Positions 16,695 through 23,706 of a stretch of DNA of 64,000 bases are shown here, in pieces. A program made the position numbers and the translations under genes. Source of the stretch: a bacterium (GTDB lineage Bacteria > Patescibacteriota > Microgenomatia > UBA1406 > GWC2-37-13); the NCBI GenBank assembly GCA_029573715.1, contig JAKQDR010000261.1, forward strand, positions 23,960-87,959, written 5' to 3'. The notes under the pieces are model-generated. The model was given only the letters and a program-made list of their open reading frames with translations, ran no database searches and was not told where the DNA came from. How positions within the stretch are numbered: the stretch's first letter is position 1; the number at the start of each line of letters is the position of its first letter.

Positions 16695-16850
16695 TTAATG
16701 CTTATTTTTAAAAACAGTGCCCCTGCGTACATTTTTTCTGACTTTCTCTGCGATACATCCAATGAGGCGAATAGGGTCCAAAAAAGCTTGTCCCCGGAGC
16801 ACGCGATACAGATAATCATGTTTTTTGGGTTGCTGTTCTGATGCGCTCAT
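16695..16850 (-). CDS. small basic hypothetical protein, 51 residues
   Basis: ATG 16848-16850 overlaps the TGA of the NUDIX gene in an ATGA arrangement, which argues for coupled translation. The product starts MSASEQQPKKHDYLYRVLRG and is rich in Lys/Arg, with a central hydrophobic helix (FLDPIRLIGCIAEKV). It is too short for most gene finders. No family is recognised; it probably forms an operon with the NUDIX gene and the next small frame. Confidence 0.5.
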   Translation of the reverse strand: MSASEQQPKKHDYLYRVLRGQAFLDPIRLIGCIAEKVRKNVRRGTVFKNKH

Positions 16851-17296
16851 GCAGATAGCATATCACGCAGATGTGCTGCGTGGGTGCGCACCAGCTGACC
16901 AATGAGGTTTGCCTCATCAAACATCGTAAGCAGCTCATCAAAGGTCGCGAGTGCATATTCTTCGTGCTCATCAGACAGTTGTATAGTGCCTTCCACACGC
17001 CCGGCATACGTCAGGCGAATAACATGCATCTTTTTTTTCTCAACCCAAATATCTTGCGCTCCCAACAAAGCAGACGTTTCCCAATGATCTGCGCTGTATT
17101 CCAATCCCGCCTCTTCACGGATTTCTCTTTGTAAGTTGTCATACAAAGAAAGTGTGGGGTCGATTCTGCCTCCGGGGATATCCCACATCGTGCCTTGCAC
17201 ATGGCTATATGCTACGCCCGAGCGCCGGAGAACCAAGAACTTGCCATTATATACCGCAAGAATCTTAACACCGACTTGAAGAGTGGTAGGGTTCAT
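16847..17296 (-). CDS. NUDIX hydrolase
   Basis: A 149-residue NUDIX-fold protein that would hydrolyse a nucleoside diphosphate linked to another group. The NUDIX box is at about residues 42-65: it begins GGRIDP and ends REIREEAGL, with the REx2EE core intact. The Glu expected seven residues before REIREE is Leu here, which is a degenerate position. WDIPGG precedes the box and VIRLTYAG follows. Substrate unknown. A TAGAAT box ends 9 bp before the ATG (17306-17311, minus). Two small frames follow without a gap. Confidence 0.88.
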   Translation of the reverse strand: MNPTTLQVGVKILAVYNGKFLVLRRSGVAYSHVQGTMWDIPGGRIDPTLSLYDNLQREIREEAGLEYSADHWETSALLGAQDIWVEKKKMHVIRLTYAGRVEGTIQLSDEHEEYALATFDELLTMFDEANLIGQLVRTHAAHLRDMLSA

Positions 17297-17322
17297 GGCG
17301 GTACTATTCTAGCAAAAATCCC

Positions 17323-17775
17323 TTAAGATGAAGTGGGAAGAGCGAGGCATTTTGCCTCACTGGGGACAAATGAATCTTTAACATTTACAGTAAAGCTAGC
17401 TTGAGCTCCTCTATTAGGATGTTCAGGATTATATTTTAAGGATACATCACTTGGTGAAAGGCCTGGGCAAGAAACTCGATATTGACTACAGCTTCTACAT
17501 GGAGGGATGGCCACTTGGTATGCGACGGTGCCCATATTCATATTATCTCCACGGTTATCAATAAATGAGCCTTGTGCTGGTAGAACCGAAGTTGATATAT
17601 TAATCTTTCCATCACCGAAAGCTGCAGTTGTTTCTGCGCATAAATCAACCACTGTTCCCGAACAGAAAGGGAATCCTTTTATTGTATGAACAACACGATG
17701 CTCAGCTCTCACACTGCCTCGAGTTGGTATAAGAGAATACTCTTTATTAAGATGGCTAGAGATTGTTAGAGCCAT
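17323..17775 (-). CDS. hypothetical protein, 150 residues, six cysteines
   Basis: Not recognised. The predicted product is beta-rich with Cys at FCSG, DLCAE, PPCRSCSQYRVSCPG and AKCLAL, so six in total, an even number that could pair as disulfides. However, no signal peptide is seen at the N-terminus (MALTISSHLNKEYSL). NPEHPNRGAQASFTV near the end resembles the HPTRGGNRG region of the 16056 protein. It lies between divergently arranged hflX and NUDIX genes. Medium-low certainty that it is expressed. Confidence 0.5.
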   Translation of the reverse strand: MALTISSHLNKEYSLIPTRGSVRAEHRVVHTIKGFPFCSGTVVDLCAETTAAFGDGKINISTSVLPAQGSFIDNRGDNMNMGTVAYQVAIPPCRSCSQYRVSCPGLSPSDVSLKYNPEHPNRGAQASFTVNVKDSFVPSEAKCLALPTSS

Positions 17776-17897
17776 ATATCAACACAATGATTCAGGGTCT
17801 ATAAAACCGTTATTTACAATAGGCCTATAATACACTAATTATCCTACAATTCAAGGTGAATGGACTATTACTTAACGTAAAATGAACCTGTCCCAAG

Positions 17898-17903
17898 TAC
17901 AAT
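17898..17903 (+). promoter_or_regulatory. -10 box for hflX
   Basis: TACAAT, 6 bp before ATG 17910; leaderless arrangement. Confidence 0.5.
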
Positions 17904-17909
17904 ACTCCC

Positions 17910-19082
17910 ATGTCAGCACAAATTCCCCGATTTATTGTCATTGATGTGGTGCCCCCGCATACGCGGATCGCAGAGAGTGAAAAGCGCCTCCAAGAAACCA
18001 TTCAGCTCGTCCACACCCTCACCGGAGGGAAAGGGGTTATTGGCCACATAGTGCAACAACGCATTCACCCCGATCAAACCACCTACGTTGGCAAAGGGAA
18101 AGTCGCAGAGCTTTTTGAATTGATCAAACGCGAACCGGTCGACACGCTCGTGCTCAACGATATTGTCAGCTCAAATCAGGTGTACAACCTCAAAATGGCG
18201 CTTTGGGATGCAGACTCCGATATCACCGTGTGGGATAGGGTGGATCTTATTCTTAAAATCTTTCAAAAACATGCACGCACTGCCGAAGGAAAACTGCAAA
18301 TTGAGCTTGCGGCAATGCAGCACATGGGCCCTCGGATCTTTGGGATGGGGATGATATTATCCCGACAGGGTGGGGGAGTGGGAACGCGCGGCATCGGCGA
18401 GACCAATACCGAGCGGATGAAACGCCATTGGCGCGACGCCATGCGTGAGGTGCGCCTTAAGCTTGCAAAGTACCAAAACAATCAGCAAACTCGGATTGAA
18501 AAACGACAGGAGAGAGGAATAAAGACGGTCGCAATAGTCGGATACACCAATGCGGGAAAAACGACTCTATTTAATACGCTTACGGGGAAAGCAAAGCTTG
18601 AGAAAGATGTGCTTTTCGCAACGCTTGATAGTGCGACAGGATATCTTAAATATAAAGAACAGAGTACGGAGTACAAAGTACAGAGTGAAAAAATGAACAC
18701 AAAGAGCAACACTTTCTCCCTTCAACCGATTTTGGTGTCGGATACGATTGGGTTTATCAAGAATCTCCCTCCTAAATTGGTGCAGGCATTTCGTTCAACA
18801 CTTTTGGAGACGGTGAATGCAGACTTACTGGTGCATGTGGTGGATGCGTCAGATCCTGATATTGAAGAAAAGATCGAAACAGTCCAGCGCACATTGCGCG
18901 ATTTGGGAGTAGAGGATAAGCCCAGCATAATGGTGCTTAATAAGTTCGACCTTCCACCGGGCGCCGACATTCAAAAGATTAAGGATATTATCCACGTCTA
19001 CCAGCCCGTGTGCGTTTCAGTGAAAGAGGCCGACTCAACAAAAGCGCTCACGGAGAAAATAGTGCAAATATTGCAAAGATAA
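17910..19082 (+). CDS. hflX: GTPase HflX (ribosome-splitting/rescue factor)
   Basis: A 390-residue ribosome-associated GTPase. The N-terminal domain ends with the family hallmark GPRIFGMG...SRQGGGVGTRGIGETNTE, then a coiled stretch, then the G domain: G1 GYTNAGKTTLF, G3 DTIGF, G4 NKFD, and SVKEA for G5. HflX splits stalled or heat-damaged 70S ribosomes. Between strand ATLDSATGYLK and strand ILVSDTIGF there is an insert of about 25 residues (KYKEQSTEYKVQSEKM and on) where relatives have a short hairpin turn. Its DNA carries AAAGTACAGAGT (18675-18686), also found in the same place in obg. Motifs for GTP binding are intact. Confidence 0.95.
   Translation: MSAQIPRFIVIDVVPPHTRIAESEKRLQETIQLVHTLTGGKGVIGHIVQQRIHPDQTTYVGKGKVAELFELIKREPVDTLVLNDIVSSNQVYNLKMALWDADSDITVWDRVDLILKIFQKHARTAEGKLQIELAAMQHMGPRIFGMGMILSRQGGGVGTRGIGETNTERMKRHWRDAMREVRLKLAKYQNNQQTRIEKRQERGIKTVAIVGYTNAGKTTLFNTLTGKAKLEKDVLFATLDSATGYLKYKEQSTEYKVQSEKMNTKSNTFSLQPILVSDTIGFIKNLPPKLVQAFRSTLLETVNADLLVHVVDASDPDIEEKIETVQRTLRDLGVEDKPSIMVLNKFDLPPGADIQKIKDIIHVYQPVCVSVKEADSTKALTEKIVQILQR
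18655..18724 (+). repeat. repeat-derived in-frame insert in hflX
   Basis: Contains overlapping copies of AGAGTAC/AAAGTAC-type words, including AAAGTACAGAGT at 18675-18686. It codes for the extra hairpin loop of HflX. The same 12-mer is in the obg insert (31729-31740, minus). Confidence 0.7.
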
Positions 19083-19121
19083 TTCACTCACGTTTCAAAG
19101 TAGCTAAAGAAGGGTAAATGG

Positions 19122-19127
19122 TATACT
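19122..19127 (+). promoter_or_regulatory. -10 box for metG
   Basis: TATACT, 9 bp before ATG 19137. Confidence 0.5.
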
Positions 19128-19136
19128 TTTCACCAC

Positions 19137-20567
19137 ATGTCCACGTTCATCTCCACCTCTATCCCATACGTCAATGCACGGCCCCACATCGGCTTTGCAT
19201 TTGAGGCTGTTCAGGCAGATGTGCTTGCCCGACTGTTTCGAAGGGCTGGTGAGGATGTGCACTTCACAACCGGCACCGATGAGAATGCGCTTAAAAATAT
19301 TGAGTCAGCAGAGAAAGCAGGGAAACCTGTGCAAGAGTTTGTTGATGAAAACGCACAAGTATTTTTAGAGCTCTGTAAAAGCTTGGGAATAAGCAATGAC
19401 ACCTTCATCCGAACAACCTCAGCACAGCACAAAACAGGTGCTCAAAAATTGTGGACACTTAGTGCTAAAGATATCTACAAGAAAACATATTCAGGTTTGT
19501 ATTGTGTGGGATGCGAAACATTTTATGAGGATGGAGAATTTCCGGACAACATCTGCCCCAACCATAATCGCACACTTGAGCTTGTGGAGGAAGAAAACTA
19601 CTTTTTCGCCCTTTCCCGCTATCAAACTCAAATCGAAAACATGCTCGAAACCGACAAGCTCACCATTTTCCCCGCATATCGCAAAGAGGAGCTTCTAAAC
19701 TTCGTGCGTAAAGGCCTGCAAGATTTCTCTATCTCTCGCCCCACCAAACGCATGAAGGGGTGGGGGGTACCCGTGCCCGACGACGACAGTCAGCGTATGT
19801 ATGTTTGGTATGACGCTTTATCAAATTACATCACTGCACTTGGGTTTGGGGAAAAAGACGAGTCGCTATACCACACCTATTGGGAAAATTCAGAAAAACG
19901 CATACATGTCATTGGCAAAGATATCATCAAATTCCACGGTATTTATTGGCCCGCCATGTTGCTTTCTGCCGGGCTTCCACTCCCGACTCATCTATTCACC
20001 CACGGGTTTATCACGGCAAACGGGCAAAAAATCAGTAAATCATTGGGTAATGTGGTCGACCCGTTTGCACTCATCAAAAACTATGGCCTTGCCGCCGTGC
20101 GCTACTATTTGGCCCGTGAAATACCTCCCCATGATGATGGTGATTATAGCGACAGCCGCATGCGACAGCTGTATACGGCAGATCTTGCCAATGAACTCGG
20201 CAATCTTCTCAGTCGCACAATCGCCATAGCAGCGCAGGATGGAATTATCATTGAAGCAAATGCCATGGTTCTTCAGGCGCACCATGACAGCGGGATGCAA
20301 GAAAAACATACTCCATTCCACTATCAAACGATCCTTGCTTCTCTCTGGTCACAGGTAAAGGAAATTAACAAATCGTTTAATGAATATGAGCCATGGAGTA
20401 AAGATGCAAATGCGCGATCGTCATTTATCCGAGAAACACTTGGTGCGTTAAGTCAGATCGGACAGAAACTACAACCGTTTCTCCCTGAAACTGCACAACT
20501 CATACGCGAGCGAACTCAAGGCAAGATAGAGAAGATACGCCCACTGTTTCCAAGGATTGAGGTGTAG
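19137..20567 (+). CDS. metG: methionyl-tRNA synthetase
   Basis: Charges tRNA-Met. At 476 residues it is a short-form class I synthetase with no C-terminal tRNA-binding (EMAP/OB) domain. Seen: SIPYVNARPHIGF with the HIGH-type motif at the start; a zinc-knuckle-like insert, of which only CVGCETFYEDGEF and a lone Cys-Pro-Asn-His remain, so three cysteines instead of four; WYDALSNYITALGF; GKDIIKFHGIYWPA; and the KMSKS-type motif KISKSLGNV. The C-terminal helical anticodon-binding domain is present. TATACT lies 9 bp upstream. The trmH-like gene follows 29 bp on, probably in the same transcript. Confidence 0.96.
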   Translation: MSTFISTSIPYVNARPHIGFAFEAVQADVLARLFRRAGEDVHFTTGTDENALKNIESAEKAGKPVQEFVDENAQVFLELCKSLGISNDTFIRTTSAQHKTGAQKLWTLSAKDIYKKTYSGLYCVGCETFYEDGEFPDNICPNHNRTLELVEEENYFFALSRYQTQIENMLETDKLTIFPAYRKEELLNFVRKGLQDFSISRPTKRMKGWGVPVPDDDSQRMYVWYDALSNYITALGFGEKDESLYHTYWENSEKRIHVIGKDIIKFHGIYWPAMLLSAGLPLPTHLFTHGFITANGQKISKSLGNVVDPFALIKNYGLAAVRYYLAREIPPHDDGDYSDSRMRQLYTADLANELGNLLSRTIAIAAQDGIIIEANAMVLQAHHDSGMQEKHTPFHYQTILASLWSQVKEINKSFNEYEPWSKDANARSSFIRETLGALSQIGQKLQPFLPETAQLIRERTQGKIEKIRPLFPRIEV

Positions 20568-20596
20568 AAAATGATTGTCAGGGTAACCAAACAACA

Positions 20597-21202
20597 ATGG
20601 TACATTCTTTAACTGTCAAAAGAGCCCAAAAAATCCACGCTGTCCTTGCTCATCGCCAACAAGGCATTGTCGTGCTTGAGGATGTGCATGATCCTCACAA
20701 TGCTGCAGCCGTGCTTCGTAGTGTGGACGCTTTTGGGTTTCAAACAGCATATTTTATATTCGAGCATCAAAAGGCATACAATCCCAAACGAATCGGTAAG
20801 CAAAGCTCGGCTTCAGCCAATAAATGGCTGACGATTGAAAAGTTTGCATCCACGAAGGCCTGCTACGACAAACTGAAGTCGGAAGGATTTACCATCTATG
20901 CGACAACACTAAAATCGGAAAAGCCTCTCAACTTGTACACCCCCATGCCGACACTCGGGCCCAAAATCGCACTTGTTTTCGGCAATGAGCACGCAGGAAT
21001 ATCTGAATATGGCCAGATGCACGCCGATTACCACCTGTATATCCCGATGCAGGGCTTTGTACAGTCGTTTAATATCTCAGTATCGGTCGCGCTTGTATTG
21101 GCCGAGATCACGCGAAAACGAAGAGAACAGGGGATAGAAAAATACGTGCTCGACGACCAACAGAAAAAAGAACTGCAAGATAAGTGGATGCCGGAAGTTT
21201 AA
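20597..21202 (+). CDS. SpoU/TrmH-family RNA 2'-O-methyltransferase
   Basis: A 201-residue SAM-dependent methylase of the trefoil-knot (SPOUT) class. The three motifs are present: motif 1 DVHDPHNAAAVLRSVDAFG (Asn and Arg catalytic), motif 2 ALVFGNEHAGIS, and motif 3 IPMQGFVQSFNISVSVAL. The layout, with a C-terminal basic helix, resembles TrmH, which methylates G18 of tRNA, but the rRNA-directed members look alike. It follows metG by 29 bp, which fits a translation-linked operon. A second, shorter SpoU protein lies at 62017. Confidence 0.9.
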   Translation: MVHSLTVKRAQKIHAVLAHRQQGIVVLEDVHDPHNAAAVLRSVDAFGFQTAYFIFEHQKAYNPKRIGKQSSASANKWLTIEKFASTKACYDKLKSEGFTIYATTLKSEKPLNLYTPMPTLGPKIALVFGNEHAGISEYGQMHADYHLYIPMQGFVQSFNISVSVALVLAEITRKRREQGIEKYVLDDQQKKELQDKWMPEV

Positions 21203-21207
21203 CTCAC

Positions 21208-22281
21208 TTAATTGGTATATACCCCGAGTTTTTGTGCAGCTTGATAAATGGGATTATCTTTGGTGACTCGCTTCACCACATCGATTTCACCCGTTAGAGG
21301 CGACAGCACAATCTGGCCACTGCGCATGCTAACAATCGTCTTAAATTGTCCTTGTTGATAAGCCTCAAACGCCGCAATGCCATAGCGACGAGCGAGGATT
21401 CTATCTTCTGCATTGGGGCTGCCTCCCCGCTGTGTGTGCCCCAAAATGACATTGCGCAGTTCAAACTTACCGGGGAATTGAGTTTCTATCATTTGCATGA
21501 GCGTATATGATGATCCCACCATTTGATTTTCGGCATTTTCCTTATCTTGCATGGTTGAGGGAAGATTAAGCGTGATGCCTTCCGCGACCGCAATGACTGC
21601 CGAACCATGAGTTTGCATATGCTGCTCTAAAAATCCGACAAACTGCCCCAGATCAAGCGGAAACTCAGGAAGCAGTATGGCATCGGCACCTGCAGCAAGC
21701 CCTGCATGAAGGGTAATCCAGCCAGCCGTACGGCCCATACACTCTACCAGAAAGACTCTTCCGTGGCTCGTGGCAGTAGTATGAATTTTATCCAGTGCCT
21801 CAACTGCCACTGAAACTGCAGTACTAAATCCAAATGTCACATCAGTTGTTGATAAATCGTTGTCAATGGTTTTGGGCACACCAATGATATTGACCCCCAA
21901 ATCAGCCATCTGAGATGCACCAGCCAGTGAGCCATCACCGCCAATGACAATAAGTCCTTCAATGCCAAGCGAGTCTAAGTTTGTTTTGGCCTCAAGTAGT
22001 ATGGCAGGATCTATCGCATGCTTTTCACCTCGACCGATTTTGGCCGAGAATCTGCCGTGATTGGTGGTTTTAAGGATAGTACCGCCCAAATGGCTTATGC
22101 CACGCACAGACTCAAGATCAAGCGTGCGATAGCGCATGGGAGAGAGTGCACCTTCCCATCCTTTATGAAAGCCAATATACTCATAGCCCTGCGCACTGCC
22201 CATTTTCACAATGGTTGCCACCACTGCATTGATGCCTGCGCAATCACCGCCTGCGGTAATGATGCCTATTTTATGAGCCAT
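21208..22281 (-). CDS. pfkA: 6-phosphofructokinase
   Basis: A 357-residue glycolytic enzyme that phosphorylates fructose 6-phosphate. Seen: GIITAGGDCAGINAV at the start, GGDGS and PKTIDND loops, GRTAGWITLHAGLAAGADAILLPE, and GHTQRGGSP. The Gly in GGDGS favours ATP as donor, while Lys in PKTIDND is found in PPi-type and in group III ATP enzymes, so the donor should be tested. ATG 22281 is chosen over upstream in-frame ATGs because TATAAT lies 7 bp before it (22289-22294, minus). It is convergent with the trmH-like gene, with five bases between the stops. Confidence 0.94.
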   Translation of the reverse strand: MAHKIGIITAGGDCAGINAVVATIVKMGSAQGYEYIGFHKGWEGALSPMRYRTLDLESVRGISHLGGTILKTTNHGRFSAKIGRGEKHAIDPAILLEAKTNLDSLGIEGLIVIGGDGSLAGASQMADLGVNIIGVPKTIDNDLSTTDVTFGFSTAVSVAVEALDKIHTTATSHGRVFLVECMGRTAGWITLHAGLAAGADAILLPEFPLDLGQFVGFLEQHMQTHGSAVIAVAEGITLNLPSTMQDKENAENQMVGSSYTLMQMIETQFPGKFELRNVILGHTQRGGSPNAEDRILARRYGIAAFEAYQQGQFKTIVSMRSGQIVLSPLTGEIDVVKRVTKDNPIYQAAQKLGVYTN

Positions 22282-22288
22282 ATCGCTC

Positions 22289-22294
22289 ATTATA
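22289..22294 (-). promoter_or_regulatory. -10 box for pfkA
   Basis: TATAAT on the minus strand, 7 bp from ATG 22281; it decides the start codon. Confidence 0.6.
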
Positions 22295-22348
22295 CGTGAG
22301 TCACGCTGCTTCATTCAATAGCTATTGCACACATGGCCCACCGATAGG

Positions 22349-22354
22349 TATGAT
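22349..22354 (+). promoter_or_regulatory. -10 box for the LOG-like gene
   Basis: TATGAT, 8 bp before ATG 22363 and only 2 bp before ATG 22357, so the inner ATG is the likely start. Confidence 0.45.
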
Positions 22355-22362
22355 ACATGCCT

Positions 22363-22989
22363 ATGCATATCATCAAATCAGTCACCATTTTTGGCAGCGC
22401 AGTGGGAAGTGGGGGAGATCATGATTTTAATCAGGCATTTCTCACCGCAAAAAAGCTTGCAGAATATGATCTCACCGTTGTTGATGGCGGAGGGCCGGGT
22501 GTGATGTTTGCCGGGATAAAAGGAGCGGAGGAAGCGGGGGGTAAAACGGTGGCAGTATACTTGGAGCCTGATTACGCCACCGCCATACAAGGCAAAGAAA
22601 ACAGTATTGTTGCAGATGAAATGTATTCAGAGAAAAACTACATCGACAGAACGCAGCGGCTCATGGAGCTGGGTGATGCATATGTTTTTTTTAACGGTGG
22701 CACCGGCACTATCTCTGAATTTGCGATGTGTTGGGTCGTGGCACGTCTCTATTTTGGGTTCCACAAGCCAATAATTCTCTTTGGTTCATTTTGGAGGGAA
22801 ATTGTCGAAACATTTGTCAAAACCATGCGTATCCGACCTGAGGAAGTGCGCGTACTAAAAATCGTCGAAACTCCCGATGAAGTCATTCAGGCACTTGAAG
22901 ATTTTGAAGATATGATTGAGCAAGACAGGAAAATCCATATTGAAAATCCTGGCCGTGAGCGACACCTCATGCTTGGCTATCGGGACTGA
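22363..22989 (+). CDS. LOG/TIGR00730-family Rossmann-fold protein
   Basis: 208 residues with the SLOG/LOG fold: SVTIFGSAV at the start, VVDGGGPGVMFAGIKGA, and NGGTGTISEFAMCW where LOG enzymes have PGGxGTxxE. LOG proteins are nucleotide-sugar hydrolases (cytokinin-type nucleoside 5'-monophosphate phosphoribohydrolases), but most bacterial members have unproved substrates. Replacement of Pro by Asn in the PGG motif is unusual; the Glu that follows is kept. The C-terminus has an extra helical stretch rich in Glu and Arg. The start was set by the TATGAT box. Divergent from pfkA. Confidence 0.82.
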   Translation: MHIIKSVTIFGSAVGSGGDHDFNQAFLTAKKLAEYDLTVVDGGGPGVMFAGIKGAEEAGGKTVAVYLEPDYATAIQGKENSIVADEMYSEKNYIDRTQRLMELGDAYVFFNGGTGTISEFAMCWVVARLYFGFHKPIILFGSFWREIVETFVKTMRIRPEEVRVLKIVETPDEVIQALEDFEDMIEQDRKIHIENPGRERHLMLGYRD

Positions 22990-23026
22990 AGAAAAATGTA
23001 CGGCTCACTACCACCTGATTGCGATG

Positions 23027-23698
23027 CTACAGTGATGTGACCTTTTGCAGTTGCCCAACCACGATTAAACGCTTCCATGTCGTGCCTGCAGGCCAGCACG
23101 TCATAAGGGTTACTGAGCGCTCAAATGAGGCATCCTCCATGATTGAGATATCTTGCGCATCAACAACTCGTTTTTCTCTCACTCGATATATGTACTCAGA
23201 GCCCTCATAATATACCGAAAATTCATCATCTCCTTCTAATTTATCTATCAAATAAAAAATTGCATTGTAGCGACCTGCATCAAAAATATTTTGCGCAGAG
23301 TGAGCGAACAAAAAGCTGTTGCCTGCCTTATCAGGCGTTGACGTACCCGCAGCGTGCGCGACTCCTTTGGAAAGGGCCTGTTGATAAATACGACTATCAA
23401 ATGCATCAACATCCTTCACAACCGGCGCATATGCCCCTATCTTGGGTACTGCTATTGAGAAATCTATGGGGAGCGCATTGCGAGGGTCGGGAGTGGGGGA
23501 GACGACAGTGTTTGGGGGGAGATACTTCACAACGCTTGTGCGCCATACATATTGTGTTTCAAGCCATAAGATAGGGGTGAACACAAACATAAGAACACCC
23601 AGCCCGCTCACTATAGAAATGATGGCGATTACCAATGGCCATGGGGGAGCTTTTTGCATGGTGTCAGATTCTTGAACCTTCTTTTGAGCCTTATTCAT
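23027..23698 (-). CDS. class D/E-like sortase
   Basis: A 223-residue membrane transpeptidase that cuts LPxTG-like signals and links proteins to the cell surface. It has a charged N-terminus, one transmembrane helix (about 21-45), a SPTPDP linker, then the sortase barrel: IAVPKIGAYAPVV, LFAHSAQ (catalytic His), TLMTCWPAGTTWKRLIVV (catalytic Cys and Arg). The gene begins 9 bp after the giant surface-protein gene in the same direction, so the two are surely co-transcribed and the giant protein's LPATG is the likely substrate. Other candidate substrates in the window: LADTG at 3761, IQTG at 32919, PQAG at 62885. Confidence 0.92.
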   Translation of the reverse strand: MNKAQKKVQESDTMQKAPPWPLVIAIISIVSGLGVLMFVFTPILWLETQYVWRTSVVKYLPPNTVVSPTPDPRNALPIDFSIAVPKIGAYAPVVKDVDAFDSRIYQQALSKGVAHAAGTSTPDKAGNSFLFAHSAQNIFDAGRYNAIFYLIDKLEGDDEFSVYYEGSEYIYRVREKRVVDAQDISIMEDASFERSVTLMTCWPAGTTWKRLIVVGQLQKVTSL

Positions 23699-23706
23699 AT
23701 GCTTGA

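Noticed and set aside
16616..16819. 67-codon frame opposite in phase to the two small coupled ORFs
   Set aside because: It overlaps both small frames in another phase; the ATGA coupling to the NUDIX gene and better starts favour the 51- and 53-codon frames.
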